Shown here in pieces: positions 1-8,318 of a stretch of DNA of 64,000 bases. The notes under the pieces were generated by a model that ran no database searches, was not told where the DNA came from, and was given only the letters and a program-made list of their open reading frames with translations. Both the position numbers and the translations under genes were made by a program. Source of the stretch: a virus; the IMG/VR virus record IMGVR_UViG_3300047476_002078, positions 291,875 to 355,874 of that record. One strand, written 5' to 3'. Positions within the stretch are counted from its first letter, which is position 1, and every line of letters begins with the position of its first letter.

Positions 1-2604
1 TTTACTGCAAATAGAGCGTCTGTAAGTCAGTATGCTTCACCGAATTTAATTACTGCTAAGTTTAGTGTAAGAACAGGAAGTTTCTCCGGAAACGCTGTCA
101 GCCTTGATGACGCACCTTCTTTTTCAATTAGACCTAATTGCTGGGTTCGTGTTGGTCAAGAGTTTAGAAGAATAACCAATATTTCTAGTCAAACAGAATT
201 TGAAGTTTCTTCAGATTTTTTAGGAGCTTCTTGGATTAACGAAAGTGATATAGAGCAGTTGCCTTGGGTAGATGTTGTATATGGGCAAAGTAAATTTTTT
301 GCGGTATCTACTACAGGTAAAATAGCTAACTCTGAAGATGGATTAAGCTGGACAGAAAAATATACATCCTCATATCATTTTAACAAAATAATTTATACAG
401 GCTCTATATTGGTTGCTGTTGCCAATGATGGAGTTATTGTTCACTCTAATGATGAGGGTGAAAATTGGAATGTGGTAACGACAGGATTAGAAGATTTTTA
501 TTCTGTTGTTTTTGATGGTACAAATTATATTATTGTTTCAAGCGGTAATGTTTATACTTATGATAGCGTATTTACTCTAAGTAATACTGTTTCAATACCT
601 CAAACTTTACTTCAAACTTCTGGAAATAATAAATACTATACCTCAAATCTAATTAAAAAAATTACTTATGGAAACGGTTTGTATGTAATTGTTACTGACG
701 AGTTCAAAGAATATGAAACAGTCGGTTCTACAACAGTAACAAACCTATATCTCAGCTATATATGGACTTCAAATGATGGTACAACTTGGAGTAGAATAAG
801 CACTCCTTGGAAAACCTCATTCAATTATTCAAGTTTTTATGTTAATTATGCAGATTACTTAAACGGTGTTTATCTTGTAGGTGGAAATTTTGGAACTTAC
901 AAGTCAAGTGATGGTTCAAGCTGGTCTTTTGCTTGTGCTGAAACTATGGGAGCCTCATACGGCTTAGGTATTTATCTTTTAATTAGTTCAAATATTTCAT
1001 ACTTCTCAGAAGACTTAATTACATTTTCAGAAACTACTCTTGCTCAAAATAATTGGAAAGCTAGTTCGTTTAACGGTCAAATTTTCTTAGCTGTTGGAAC
1101 GTCTGGAAATTACAGGTCAATGTTTGTTGATCTTAGCACAACAACTTTTGCCATCTACGAACCTATTCCTACTAAAGATTTGTATCAAAATGTAGGGGAT
1201 GAGTCTCAGGGAACAAGAGTCATAGATAATTTTAGTGAATTAGTTACAAGTTTGATTCTCGATTATGATGACAGTTCATCTGTAGATGACGGTCAGTATG
1301 ATTCAGGAAGCAATAATATTATTGCCTTAGTATCCACAGATGATGAAGACGATTTTGTAACATTTTTAAGACCTTTATCAAAAGCAGGAGAGCTTACTGA
1401 AATAGTAATGCCTAACCCTGCACAAAATTTAAAAATCACATTTTTACCATTTCACTATGTAGGTGATGGTCAAGTTAATCTACTTGGGTATAGCTGTTTC
1501 TTTATTAAAGACGTAGAACAATACAAAGGTGGAATATTTAATCAAGCTTTAGGATTCACTAACGAGTCTTCTGGATTAAATATGGATATAGGGTTGTTTA
1601 ACAACAGAACTTTAATCACATTCAAAGATGAATTTTCTTCGTATGTTACAGGAATAAATTCTTCCTCTCCTTATGGTGATCTAATTGTTCAAGAACAAGG
1701 TGCAGAGATACCTAGACGTTTAGTTGGAGTAACAGATGATACTCTTCCTTATTACGAAGAACTGTCTCCAAATCAAATTCTTTTATGGGATAATCTAAGC
1801 AATTCTGTAAAAAGAAGAATGATTTCTGTAGTAAGAAGATATGGAACAATTGATACAAACGACCAAAACTCTTCTTATATTCAATCCTTTAAAGCAAAAG
1901 GTTCCCCTGTACTGTACAGCGTAACTCAGGCTGGTTGTAATAATGGAGATGTTGTTTATTTTAATGGTACTCAATTCGTAAAAGCTTTAGCAGACGATAT
2001 TTCAAATGCCGACATTGTTGGAGTAATTTTTAACGTATCTGGCACATTAGGAGATGTTGCAATATCTGGGAAAATTGAAAACGTGTTCACAGGTCTTGTA
2101 GTAGGAAATCCGTATTTTTTAAGTCAGGTTGATGCAGGTCAAATAATTACACCAAAACCAAGTTCCGGATTAATTGTAAAAGTAGGATTCGCTACGTCAT
2201 CTAACACTTTAGTTCTTGATGTAAAAGAATTTTTTGATCTTCCTCAAGCCGATGCTATTGTAGGGTCTTCAACTCAGCTTGCTAATGGACAAGCAACTCA
2301 TACTTCTTTAACAACAGCTATTAGTGATATACCTGTTGATGGAAAGATTTTGATTTTAAGAGGAACTTTTACAGGAAATATAGATGTCAATAAAAGATGC
2401 TCAATAGAAGGTCAAGGATATGGTTCTAACTTCAGTGGAAACATAACTGTATCTACTGATTACGTTACTTTAAAAAATGTAAGATTTGGTGGAAATTTAA
2501 CTGTGTCTGGAAATAGCAATTTCATTCAACAATGTTTTGTTTCTTCTACCTCTACAATTTCTAACACAGGTACTAACAATCTGGTTCAGACAATTACAGG
2601 GTAA
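1..2604 (+). CDS. Tail fibre / receptor-binding protein, 5' end missing
   Basis: The reading frame is open from base 1, so the gene begins upstream of the window and 867 codons are visible. The first two thirds carry at least four copies of an Asp-box-like motif of the form S-N/S-D-G-x-x-W (for example SEDGLSW, SNDGTTW, SSDGSSW), as in sialidase-like beta-propellers. The last ~120 residues (after LPQADAIVGSS) have short alternating beta strands with Gly/Asn turns, resembling a right-handed beta-helix of the pectate-lyase type. A propeller plus a trimeric beta-helix tip fits a phage fibre or tailspike that contacts host glycans. No catalytic residues were recognised, so enzymatic activity is not claimed. 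The next gene starts 3 bases after the stop. Confidence 0.7.
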   Translation, partial: FTANRASVSQYASPNLITAKFSVRTGSFSGNAVSLDDAPSFSIRPNCWVRVGQEFRRITNISSQTEFEVSSDFLGASWINESDIEQLPWVDVVYGQSKFFAVSTTGKIANSEDGLSWTEKYTSSYHFNKIIYTGSILVAVANDGVIVHSNDEGENWNVVTTGLEDFYSVVFDGTNYIIVSSGNVYTYDSVFTLSNTVSIPQTLLQTSGNNKYYTSNLIKKITYGNGLYVIVTDEFKEYETVGSTTVTNLYLSYIWTSNDGTTWSRISTPWKTSFNYSSFYVNYADYLNGVYLVGGNFGTYKSSDGSSWSFACAETMGASYGLGIYLLISSNISYFSEDLITFSETTLAQNNWKASSFNGQIFLAVGTSGNYRSMFVDLSTTTFAIYEPIPTKDLYQNVGDESQGTRVIDNFSELVTSLILDYDDSSSVDDGQYDSGSNNIIALVSTDDEDDFVTFLRPLSKAGELTEIVMPNPAQNLKITFLPFHYVGDGQVNLLGYSCFFIKDVEQYKGGIFNQALGFTNESSGLNMDIGLFNNRTLITFKDEFSSYVTGINSSSPYGDLIVQEQGAEIPRRLVGVTDDTLPYYEELSPNQILLWDNLSNSVKRRMISVVRRYGTIDTNDQNSSYIQSFKAKGSPVLYSVTQAGCNNGDVVYFNGTQFVKALADDISNADIVGVIFNVSGTLGDVAISGKIENVFTGLVVGNPYFLSQVDAGQIITPKPSSGLIVKVGFATSSNTLVLDVKEFFDLPQADAIVGSSTQLANGQATHTSLTTAISDIPVDGKILILRGTFTGNIDVNKRCSIEGQGYGSNFSGNITVSTDYVTLKNVRFGGNLTVSGNSNFIQQCFVSSTSTISNTGTNNLVQTITG

Positions 2605-2607
2605 CAA

Positions 2608-3243
2608 ATGAAAAAAGCAAATCAGAGTCAATCAGATACAGATATTGAAAAACGTCGTTACGAAACAACGCTAGAAAGACCTCCAAGACATGATTTGAGA
2701 AGAGATCATGCTCCAGTACGTGACCCTGATTTACAAAAAGAAAAAATACAAAGAAGAGACGATATGGGTGGAACTTCTGTTTACAAGAAAAAGAACGAAC
2801 AAAAATCCAAAGCCTCCAAAGAAGAATCTGGTTCAACTGGAAGATTAATGGATGGCTGGGAACCTAAAAAAGAAAATTTAGAACAACTATTAAAAGTTGA
2901 AGCAAAACTAGATGTTTGTATTAAGTTTTTATCTCAAGCCCTCTCTGATTTTGCTGGTTTAAAATCCATAGACATTTCCCCTGACGGAAAATTAGGTGGA
3001 AGAGGTTTCGTGATGGATATTTCTGAAATCCGATCTCGTTTATATAGCACGGTAGAAAACATCTCTTTAGTGATTGATACTTTGTATGATGAAACTAGAG
3101 GAAAACATTGGACTAGCAAATTTGAAGTAGCTGAAATGAAAGAAGAGGCGAAAGAAGATGCAAAAGACGATCATTTGGAAGAATCTGACTTAAATAAAGT
3201 ATCTTCAATTTACGAATTTGTAAAAAAGAAGGCTAATAAATGA
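2608..3243 (+). CDS. Hypothetical charged virion-associated protein
   Basis: 211 residues, not recognised. The first ~95 residues are highly charged and probably disordered (many K, R, D, E, Q). Residues ~95-180 look helical, including a stretch with LLKVEAKLDVCIKFLSQAL, and could form a compact bundle. The tail is rich in K and E. An AGGG precedes the ATG. The stop overlaps the next start as ATGA, so it is translationally coupled to the following zincin gene. The position between a fibre gene and head genes suggests a structural or internal virion protein, but nothing in the sequence proves this. Confidence 0.6.
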   Translation: MKKANQSQSDTDIEKRRYETTLERPPRHDLRRDHAPVRDPDLQKEKIQRRDDMGGTSVYKKKNEQKSKASKEESGSTGRLMDGWEPKKENLEQLLKVEAKLDVCIKFLSQALSDFAGLKSIDISPDGKLGGRGFVMDISEIRSRLYSTVENISLVIDTLYDETRGKHWTSKFEVAEMKEEAKEDAKDDHLEESDLNKVSSIYEFVKKKANK

Positions 3244-3761
3244 GCCAAAAGGCAGCATTAAAAATAGCCGCTCATTGGATGACTGTCGCACAACCTAATC
3301 TAAAGTGTGACGAGTTCTCATTACCTTACTATATTATATTTTCTCAACGCATTAATTCCTTATATAACAAGCTTCCATCAAAAGTGAAGAAAGTTATGTA
3401 TGGGTGCAATTTACATTTGTGCTCTCAAGAAACTTTGGAAGAGTGTGCTGATAGAGAAGGAATTCTTGGTTTATGCAGACCTAAAGAAAAGTGCATTTGG
3501 TATAACATTGAAAGATTTTTGGACGGTAAAGAAGTCAATTTTGAAAAAAATCGTTTTGACAGTCTTTTTTATCATGAAATTGGGCATTACTTGACCCATT
3601 TTATGACAGAAAGAGAAAAATCTTTCTATTATAAATTATTCAATATGGAGCCAAAAACTTCAGGAGAACCTGAAGCAGATGGGTTTTCAGCTTACATGAG
3701 AGGGGTAGCTCCTTATCATGTACAAGAATTTTGGTCTTGGTATATTTTAAACGAATTGTAA
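3240..3761 (+). CDS. Zincin-like metallopeptidase, no signal peptide
   Basis: 173 residues. Residues 112-116 read HEIGH, the HExxH zinc site, and a downstream Glu in GEPEAD (residues 142-147, probably E145) is a good third ligand, as in gluzincins. Six cysteines lie between residues 56 and 85, in the pattern C56, C61, C69, C79, C85 plus an earlier C23. There is no hydrophobic leader, so the enzyme should act in the cytoplasm or inside the virion. The start overlaps the preceding stop (ATGA). The substrate is unknown. Proteolysis of a head or tail component, or entry with the DNA, are possibilities. It is not close in sequence to the secreted metallopeptidase at 21728. Confidence 0.6.
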   Translation: MSQKAALKIAAHWMTVAQPNLKCDEFSLPYYIIFSQRINSLYNKLPSKVKKVMYGCNLHLCSQETLEECADREGILGLCRPKEKCIWYNIERFLDGKEVNFEKNRFDSLFYHEIGHYLTHFMTEREKSFYYKLFNMEPKTSGEPEADGFSAYMRGVAPYHVQEFWSWYILNEL

Positions 3762-3797
3762 TTATTTAATGATTTTTTATGTTTAGAAGGTTTTATT

Positions 3798-4520
3798 ATG
3801 AAAAAAGATATTGCAGAAAAAATTTTTAAAAAAATGGCTTATGAAAGTGGTGCAGACTATTTTCATAAACATAAAATTTTAGACTCTGGTGACAAACGTG
3901 AAGAAAGAGAGCCTTACACAAACCCTTCTCACGTAAGCGATGATGATCTTTTAGTAATAGCAAAACACGCCTCTACTATATTGGATAAAGAGCTAATGAA
4001 TTATAATGTAGAGGTTGCCAAGCAATCTGCCGTAGAAGTGGCTATTAAAACATTAGCAGACGGTAAGTATGACGGTAAGATTAATTCGGTAAACTATTTT
4101 AAAATTTTAAATTTAATGAATCAGTCAAAAACTGGAGGAGTAAACATGAAACGTACTGCAAAGTATTATACTGACAGACTTGATAAGATTGCAAACGAAA
4201 TTCGCAATCTTGTAGCTGAAGGTAAACTGGAAGCAAAAGTAGGATTTAATCTTGAATATGCCCTAGACCAAGTGTCAGATGAGCTTGAAGTTCAAGCAAA
4301 ACAGGCAAAAGCCCTAGAGCACGACAAAGATGAAAAATACATGAAAGATTTCGGTCAAGACCCTGCAACTCATGAGCAAGATAAAGACGAAGACTATATG
4401 AAAGAATTTCATAACTTTGGTCAAAATGTAATGTCTGAAGCTCACGATAAAGGTGAGTTCGACCCAAATAAAAAAGCAAGCAGGCTTGACGCTAAAAAAC
4501 TTGCTGCAAGAAGAAAGTAA
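3798..4520 (+). CDS. Hypothetical head-region protein with internal in-frame start
   Basis: 240 residues, not recognised. AGAAGG stands upstream of the ATG. The protein falls into two parts. Residues 1-116 contain a conserved-looking NPSHVSDDD segment and a helical stretch. Residues 117-240 begin at an internal ATG (4146) preceded by a near-perfect Shine-Dalgarno. The C-terminal part repeats the motif DKDE-x-YMK-x-F twice (around residues 174-205) and ends in a Lys/Arg-rich tail. It may make two products, a full-length form and a 124-residue form, as some phage scaffolding genes do. The neighbours are other small proteins ahead of the prohead protease, so a head-core role is plausible but unproven. 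Confidence 0.6.
   Translation: MKKDIAEKIFKKMAYESGADYFHKHKILDSGDKREEREPYTNPSHVSDDDLLVIAKHASTILDKELMNYNVEVAKQSAVEVAIKTLADGKYDGKINSVNYFKILNLMNQSKTGGVNMKRTAKYYTDRLDKIANEIRNLVAEGKLEAKVGFNLEYALDQVSDELEVQAKQAKALEHDKDEKYMKDFGQDPATHEQDKDEDYMKEFHNFGQNVMSEAHDKGEFDPNKKASRLDAKKLAARRK
4134..4148 (+). promoter_or_regulatory. Internal ribosome-binding site and ATG inside the preceding gene
   Basis: GGAGGAG at 4134-4140 is followed after five bases by an in-frame ATG at 4146. This is the strongest Shine-Dalgarno in the 2.6-6.2 kb stretch and is stronger than the one for the annotated start at 3798. It would produce a 124-residue C-terminal product (4146-4520) whose first residues (MKRTAKYYTDRLDKIANEI) resemble the N-termini of other small proteins in this window. 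Confidence 0.5.
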
Positions 4521-4539
4521 TAATTTTAGGGAGAGTGCT

Positions 4540-5058
4540 GTGAGCAAATCTAAAAAATCTTCAGTAGCTCTTTTTCCTTTCCAGACTTCAGTTTTAGATT
4601 ATAAAATTGGAGATCATGTAAAGAAATTGACTCGAAACAACGAAAGTCAGATTGTTGGTATAGTGACTCACATTTTACCAAAATCTTGCAAAATTAGAGT
4701 TCAGTGGACTTACGGAAATGAATTAGAGTCGCCTGAAGAAATCTACAAAGTTTCGCCAACTCTTTATCCAACTAGCGTAGGATTTGATACTTCTTATGAC
4801 AGTTGGGAGAACAGAGACAGTGAAAAAAATTACGGCACTTCTCTCCCTAAAAGACCAAAAAAATATTTAGAGTCTTTAGCTGATAAGATAGCATCAAAAC
4901 ATGTCAACGCTACTTCAATTTTAGTTGAAAACATACTTAGTATGAAAAAAGCTAATCTGAACGAACTACAATGTTATTTAAAGATGAGTAGTAAGTATGC
5001 CAAGAGTGTTGGAGATAGCTTACTAAAAGAATTGGTTTTATCTGTTTATGAAGAATAA
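4540..5058 (+). CDS. Hypothetical protein with SH3-like fold signature
   Basis: The GTG at 4540 is preferred over an ATG at 4453 because AGGGAG lies at 4528-4533 and the longer form would overlap the previous gene by 68 bases. The product is 172 residues. Residues ~15-60 (VLDYKIGDHVKKLTRN ... GIVTHILP ... IRVQWTYGNE) have the rhythm of a small SH3/KOW-type beta barrel of the kind found in several large phages. The second half is helical. The function is unknown. The stop overlaps the next ATG, so it is part of the same translational unit. Confidence 0.6.
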   Translation: MSKSKKSSVALFPFQTSVLDYKIGDHVKKLTRNNESQIVGIVTHILPKSCKIRVQWTYGNELESPEEIYKVSPTLYPTSVGFDTSYDSWENRDSEKNYGTSLPKRPKKYLESLADKIASKHVNATSILVENILSMKKANLNELQCYLKMSSKYAKSVGDSLLKELVLSVYEE

Positions 5059-5818
5059 AATTGCTATTGATTTAAACAAAGTAACTAACTCTTTGGATGC
5101 TAGATTCAAGTGTGAATTATTAGAAGACAATCTTCTTTGTATCGAAAATAAATTTGGCTTACCAAAACATATTTATGTAAATGATAAGGGCGAGATTTGG
5201 ACAAGTAGTGCTGACGTACTGGTAGATTCAAAAAATGTTGGCGATGTTGTGAAAACAGTTCGTAACCTAGCTGCTTCTAAACAAGAATTGGTCTTCAAGG
5301 TAAGCGATTTATTCAAATTAGTCGTTCCTCCTGACTGTTCGCTACCTGAACCAGAACTATTAGAAGACGAAGTTTTTGAAGTCGGTAATGACCTTGCTTC
5401 TGACATTTTGAAAGAGCCTGAAATTTTAGCACTTAACCTACCTCAAGAAGATGAAAATGAAGTAGTAGTAATGGTTTTTGATTCTATTGCTGACGATAAA
5501 ATCCAATCTTTTGAGGAAATGGAAAGCTTCATAGCTCCAAAATTGGCTTCTTTTTTAAATGATACTTTTGAAAATATGAAATTTATTAATATTGGAAACG
5601 GTTTAGTTGAAATTGTTTTTGATTCTAAATTAGCTTCAAATGTATCAAAAGATCAATTTTGTGATTTTCTTAAAGTAGCTTTTCAAGATGTAGATTTTTT
5701 TAATTTTTACTCAAGTTGCGTAAAAGATTTTTCAAAAAAGATTTCTTCTGATTTACCTGATTATTTTAAAATAAGAAATGAAGTCATAAATGAAGTGCTG
5801 GAGCAAATAAATGGATAA
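5048..5818 (+). CDS. Hypothetical acidic protein
   Basis: 256 residues, not recognised. The ATG lies 11 bases inside the end of the previous gene. An alpha/beta N-terminus is followed by an acidic linker (residues ~95-135) and a mainly helical C-terminal half with many Phe and Asp. It overlaps the next start by 8 bases. There are no enzyme motifs. The tight overlapping arrangement with its neighbours and its position just upstream of the prohead protease suggest a head-assembly or core component, by inference only. Confidence 0.55.
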   Translation: MKNKIAIDLNKVTNSLDARFKCELLEDNLLCIENKFGLPKHIYVNDKGEIWTSSADVLVDSKNVGDVVKTVRNLAASKQELVFKVSDLFKLVVPPDCSLPEPELLEDEVFEVGNDLASDILKEPEILALNLPQEDENEVVVMVFDSIADDKIQSFEEMESFIAPKLASFLNDTFENMKFINIGNGLVEIVFDSKLASNVSKDQFCDFLKVAFQDVDFFNFYSSCVKDFSKKISSDLPDYFKIRNEVINEVLEQING

Positions 5819-6164
5819 GAAAAAAGCTCAAAAGATAGCTAATAATATCATGCAAAAGAAAGCTTACATGGTTCTTAAAGTACCTGTTGGCTACGCACTT
5901 CTCAAAAACTCTAAAGATGTTTTACAAAAAAAGATCGGAATTCAAGTTCAGGATGAGGATTTAGAAGAAATTTTTGCAAGATTTATAGATTTAGTTATTT
6001 TTGGTCTTATGAAAGATACAGAAAATGTAGGGACTTCTATGCCATCGGCAGATGCTTTTGTTCAAGTAGCAGAAGAAGTTTTACAAGATAATTATGACAG
6101 TGATGAAGATTTTGAAGATTCTGATTTTGACGATGATATTGAATCTGAAAACAATAGGTATTAA
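5811..6164 (+). CDS. Small protein with N-terminal basic helix and acidic tail
   Basis: 117 residues. The first ~20 residues are a basic amphipathic helix (MDKKKAQKIANNIMQKKAY). The middle is helical, and the last ~25 residues are almost entirely D, E and S. The split into a basic head and acidic tail is common in phage core and scaffold proteins, but no family was recognised. The start overlaps the preceding gene, and the stop is directly followed by the ATG of the protease gene (TAAATG). Confidence 0.55.
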   Translation: MDKKKAQKIANNIMQKKAYMVLKVPVGYALLKNSKDVLQKKIGIQVQDEDLEEIFARFIDLVIFGLMKDTENVGTSMPSADAFVQVAEEVLQDNYDSDEDFEDSDFDDDIESENNRY

Positions 6165-7796
6165 ATGGCTTTTTTAAAATATGCAGATGCTATAGTAAGA
6201 AATCCTAATTTAGAGCCAAAAGCTTGGAACAATATGCGAGCCGCTGCAACGGCAGTCAGAGTTCCGGTTTCTTCCATACTTGAAGATTTTTCGCCAGACA
6301 AATATCTACTTACCCACGCTACAATTGTAGCTTCCGTAGATGTAGAAGATAATGATTATTATATAAAACCAGACTGCTCACAATACGTTAATCAAAATGG
6401 CGACTGTTGGGAAAGGCAGCTTTTGATGGCTTCTTATCCAACATTTATTGGAGCTTATAATTATTTAGAGCATGTTCAAATTCCAGCTTTGTCAAAAGGC
6501 AGAATTATTGACGCTGTTGCTAGAAGTGTTTCAAATAACAATTCAGTTTATATAGATATTCTTGTAGCTACTGAAAGAAAGCACAGAGAATTAGTTGCAT
6601 CAATTGAAGGTGGAAAAATTTCTACACTTTCTATGGGGTGCTCAATCAAATATTCAATATGTTCCGCCTGCGGTAACAAAGCAGCCGATGAAACTGAATT
6701 ATGTGACCATATAAGATATATGAAAAATTCTTATTTCGTTGATGAAAACGGAGTAAAGAGGATAATTGCAGAACTTTGCGGTCATCGTGAAGAAAAAGAT
6801 TCTAACGTGTTTATTGAAGCATCTTGGGTTGCTAATCCAGCCTTCAAGGGTGCTGTAATGAGAAATATTTTATTTCCAAAAGATTCTTTAGAAAGTGTAG
6901 AAGTAGCAAAGAAAATTGAAGCTTCTTACGTTCTTAAAAAAGTAGAAGAAAATAGTTTAGACGCTTATTTAAAAGCAGCTTCACTTCGTAAAGCAGTTGA
7001 AGACCCAATGGATTTCCCAAATAAAGACGAAGAAGATTTAGTTAAACCAGAGCAAGCTCAACCAGAGCAAGCTCAACCAGAACAAGCTCAACCAGAGCAA
7101 GCTCAACCAGAACAAGCTCAACCAGAGCAAGCTCAACCAGAGCAAGCTCAACCAGAGCAAGCTCAACCAGAGCAAGCTCAACCAGAGCAAGCTCAACCAG
7201 AACAAGCTCAACCAGAGCAAGCTCAACCAGAGCAAGCTCAACCAGAGCAAGCTCAACCAGAGCAAGCTCAACCAGAAGAAGATTCTTTTGATGGGGTTAT
7301 AAATAAAGTTAAAAAAGAAATTCGCCAGCAAGTTATTGACGAACTGCAAAAAGAGTTGTCTGACTCGGTAACAACAAAAACACCGGATTTCTCAGATTCA
7401 GACAAAATGAATCAAGGTTGGAATACTAACGATAATCTAGTGAAAGCTTTTATTGAGATATATCAACCCAAAACAGGATTTTCAAAAGCTAAATTAGCCT
7501 CAATTTTTAAAATGGTTGAAGCTTATGAAAATAAGAAAGATATTGTTAAATTGGCTCACAGTTCTCGTGACCTTATAGATTTTTTTGAATTTGTAGATAC
7601 TTTTCAATTAAATCCAAAAAGTCTCAAGAAAAGTCACTACAATATTCTTAGAAAAGCTTCTAGCGAAAATTTAAGTAGTTTTGATAGTTTTTTAAACTTT
7701 GTTGCAAGTAACGGTATTTCCGATAATGCAGTAATTAACAGTATTTTAGCAAGGGCTAAGTTTATTCGTGAAAAATTTAAGGACGATAATCGCTGA
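6165..7796 (+). CDS. Prohead (capsid maturation) serine protease, candidate
   Basis: 543 residues. The N-terminal ~230 residues match the logic of herpes-fold phage prohead proteases (HK97 U35 / T4 gp21 type). A His in YLEHVQIP (H103) is followed by G-R-I-x-D-A and a beta strand, then a helix and the K-I-S-T-L-S-M-G element with candidate nucleophile S156. A probable zinc-binding insertion follows: C166, C169, C180, H182. A 15-copy PEQAQ linker (residues ~295-369) separates a C-terminal helical domain, so this may be a protease fused to a core protein. The downstream order of basic protein, acidic scaffold, decoration proteins and capsid supports the call. The Ser/His assignment is by analogy, not alignment. 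Confidence 0.6.
   Translation: MAFLKYADAIVRNPNLEPKAWNNMRAAATAVRVPVSSILEDFSPDKYLLTHATIVASVDVEDNDYYIKPDCSQYVNQNGDCWERQLLMASYPTFIGAYNYLEHVQIPALSKGRIIDAVARSVSNNNSVYIDILVATERKHRELVASIEGGKISTLSMGCSIKYSICSACGNKAADETELCDHIRYMKNSYFVDENGVKRIIAELCGHREEKDSNVFIEASWVANPAFKGAVMRNILFPKDSLESVEVAKKIEASYVLKKVEENSLDAYLKAASLRKAVEDPMDFPNKDEEDLVKPEQAQPEQAQPEQAQPEQAQPEQAQPEQAQPEQAQPEQAQPEQAQPEQAQPEQAQPEQAQPEQAQPEQAQPEQAQPEEDSFDGVINKVKKEIRQQVIDELQKELSDSVTTKTPDFSDSDKMNQGWNTNDNLVKAFIEIYQPKTGFSKAKLASIFKMVEAYENKKDIVKLAHSSRDLIDFFEFVDTFQLNPKSLKKSHYNILRKASSENLSSFDSFLNFVASNGISDNAVINSILARAKFIREKFKDDNR
7047..7271 (+). repeat. 15 tandem copies of a 15-bp unit (PEQAQ)
   Basis: Fifteen consecutive copies of CCAGARCAAGCTCAA lie in frame inside the prohead protease gene. 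They differ only by G or A at one wobble position (GAG/GAA). The near-perfect DNA identity points to recent expansion by slippage or recombination. The protein product is a Pro/Gln/Glu-rich flexible linker. Confidence 0.95.
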
Positions 7797-7998
7797 ATTA
7801 GAAGTCCGTTTAGAGCGGATAGCGTACAAACCTAGATTTAAAAGACAACGTAAATTACGTGGTCCTAGAAAAACTAAAAGCCGAAAGTATTATCGCAGAA
7901 ATAAGTCTGAGATAAAACGTAGAATGAAGCATTATAGGAAAAAGTTTAAGACTTTTTTGAAAAATAGAAGGAAGAAAATTCATCATAGAAGGCTATAA
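7768..7998 (+). CDS. Very basic small protein
   Basis: 76 residues, of which about half are K or R after residue 20 (for example KRQRKLRGPRKTKSRKYYRR). The GTG start is the only start codon in this frame near the beginning; it overlaps the end of the protease gene by 29 bases, with AAGGG about 12 bases upstream. The protein has no recognisable domain and could bind DNA or the acidic scaffold encoded two genes later. The charge complementarity with that scaffold is striking. A chance open frame is possible but less likely given the compact spacing to the next gene. Confidence 0.5.
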   Translation: MKNLRTIIAELEVRLERIAYKPRFKRQRKLRGPRKTKSRKYYRRNKSEIKRRMKHYRKKFKTFLKNRRKKIHHRRL

Positions 7999-8006
7999 GG
8001 AATATC

Positions 8007-8282
8007 TTGAAAAAGCTCAATAGTGATTACTTAAAAAGATTGGTTGGGAGTATAGAGGAAATAGCTGACGATTTTCTTGATTCTAATGATTTTTCTACAG
8101 GATTAAAACTTAGAAGAATTGCTTCAAATATTATGGGAAGTTTAGCGTCAACTGATCTTTTAGTAGAAAATTTAGACGTTGATGATGAAAGTAGAGAGCA
8201 CATTGCTACAATAATAAAAGAAGCTGTCGCTGCAAAAAGAGCTTCTAAGCAAACTAAGAAAAAAGTTAAGAATAAAGTATAA
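8007..8282 (+). CDS. Small helical head-region protein
   Basis: 91 residues from a TTG start with TAAGGA (7996-8001) upstream. The N-terminal helix LKRLVGSIEEIADDFLDS is followed by a second helical part and a Lys-rich tail (KQTKKKVKNKV). The family is not recognised. The N-terminus resembles the leaders of several other small proteins in this window. Its place between the protease and the scaffold fits a prohead core component, by inference. Confidence 0.55.
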   Translation: MKKLNSDYLKRLVGSIEEIADDFLDSNDFSTGLKLRRIASNIMGSLASTDLLVENLDVDDESREHIATIIKEAVAAKRASKQTKKKVKNKV

Positions 8283-8318
8283 ATAAATTTTTAAATTAAT
8301 CTCTTTGGAGGAAACAAA

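Noticed and set aside
1-258. Start of the first fibre gene at the TTG at 259
   Set aside because: The same frame is open back to base 1 with protein-like sequence (VRTGSFSGNAVSLDDAPSF), so the gene is simply cut by the window edge.
4453-4539. Upstream ATG extension of the SH3-like gene
   Set aside because: It would overlap the previous gene by 68 bases and has no ribosome site, while GTG 4540 follows AGGGAG.
7047-7271. CRISPR-like array
   Set aside because: Units are contiguous without spacers and in frame in a coding gene. The same holds for the collagen tracts.
7038-7349. 103-codon - strand frame made of LWLSL repeats
   Set aside because: Antisense shadow of the PEQAQ array in the protease gene; no ribosome site and no independent sequence.
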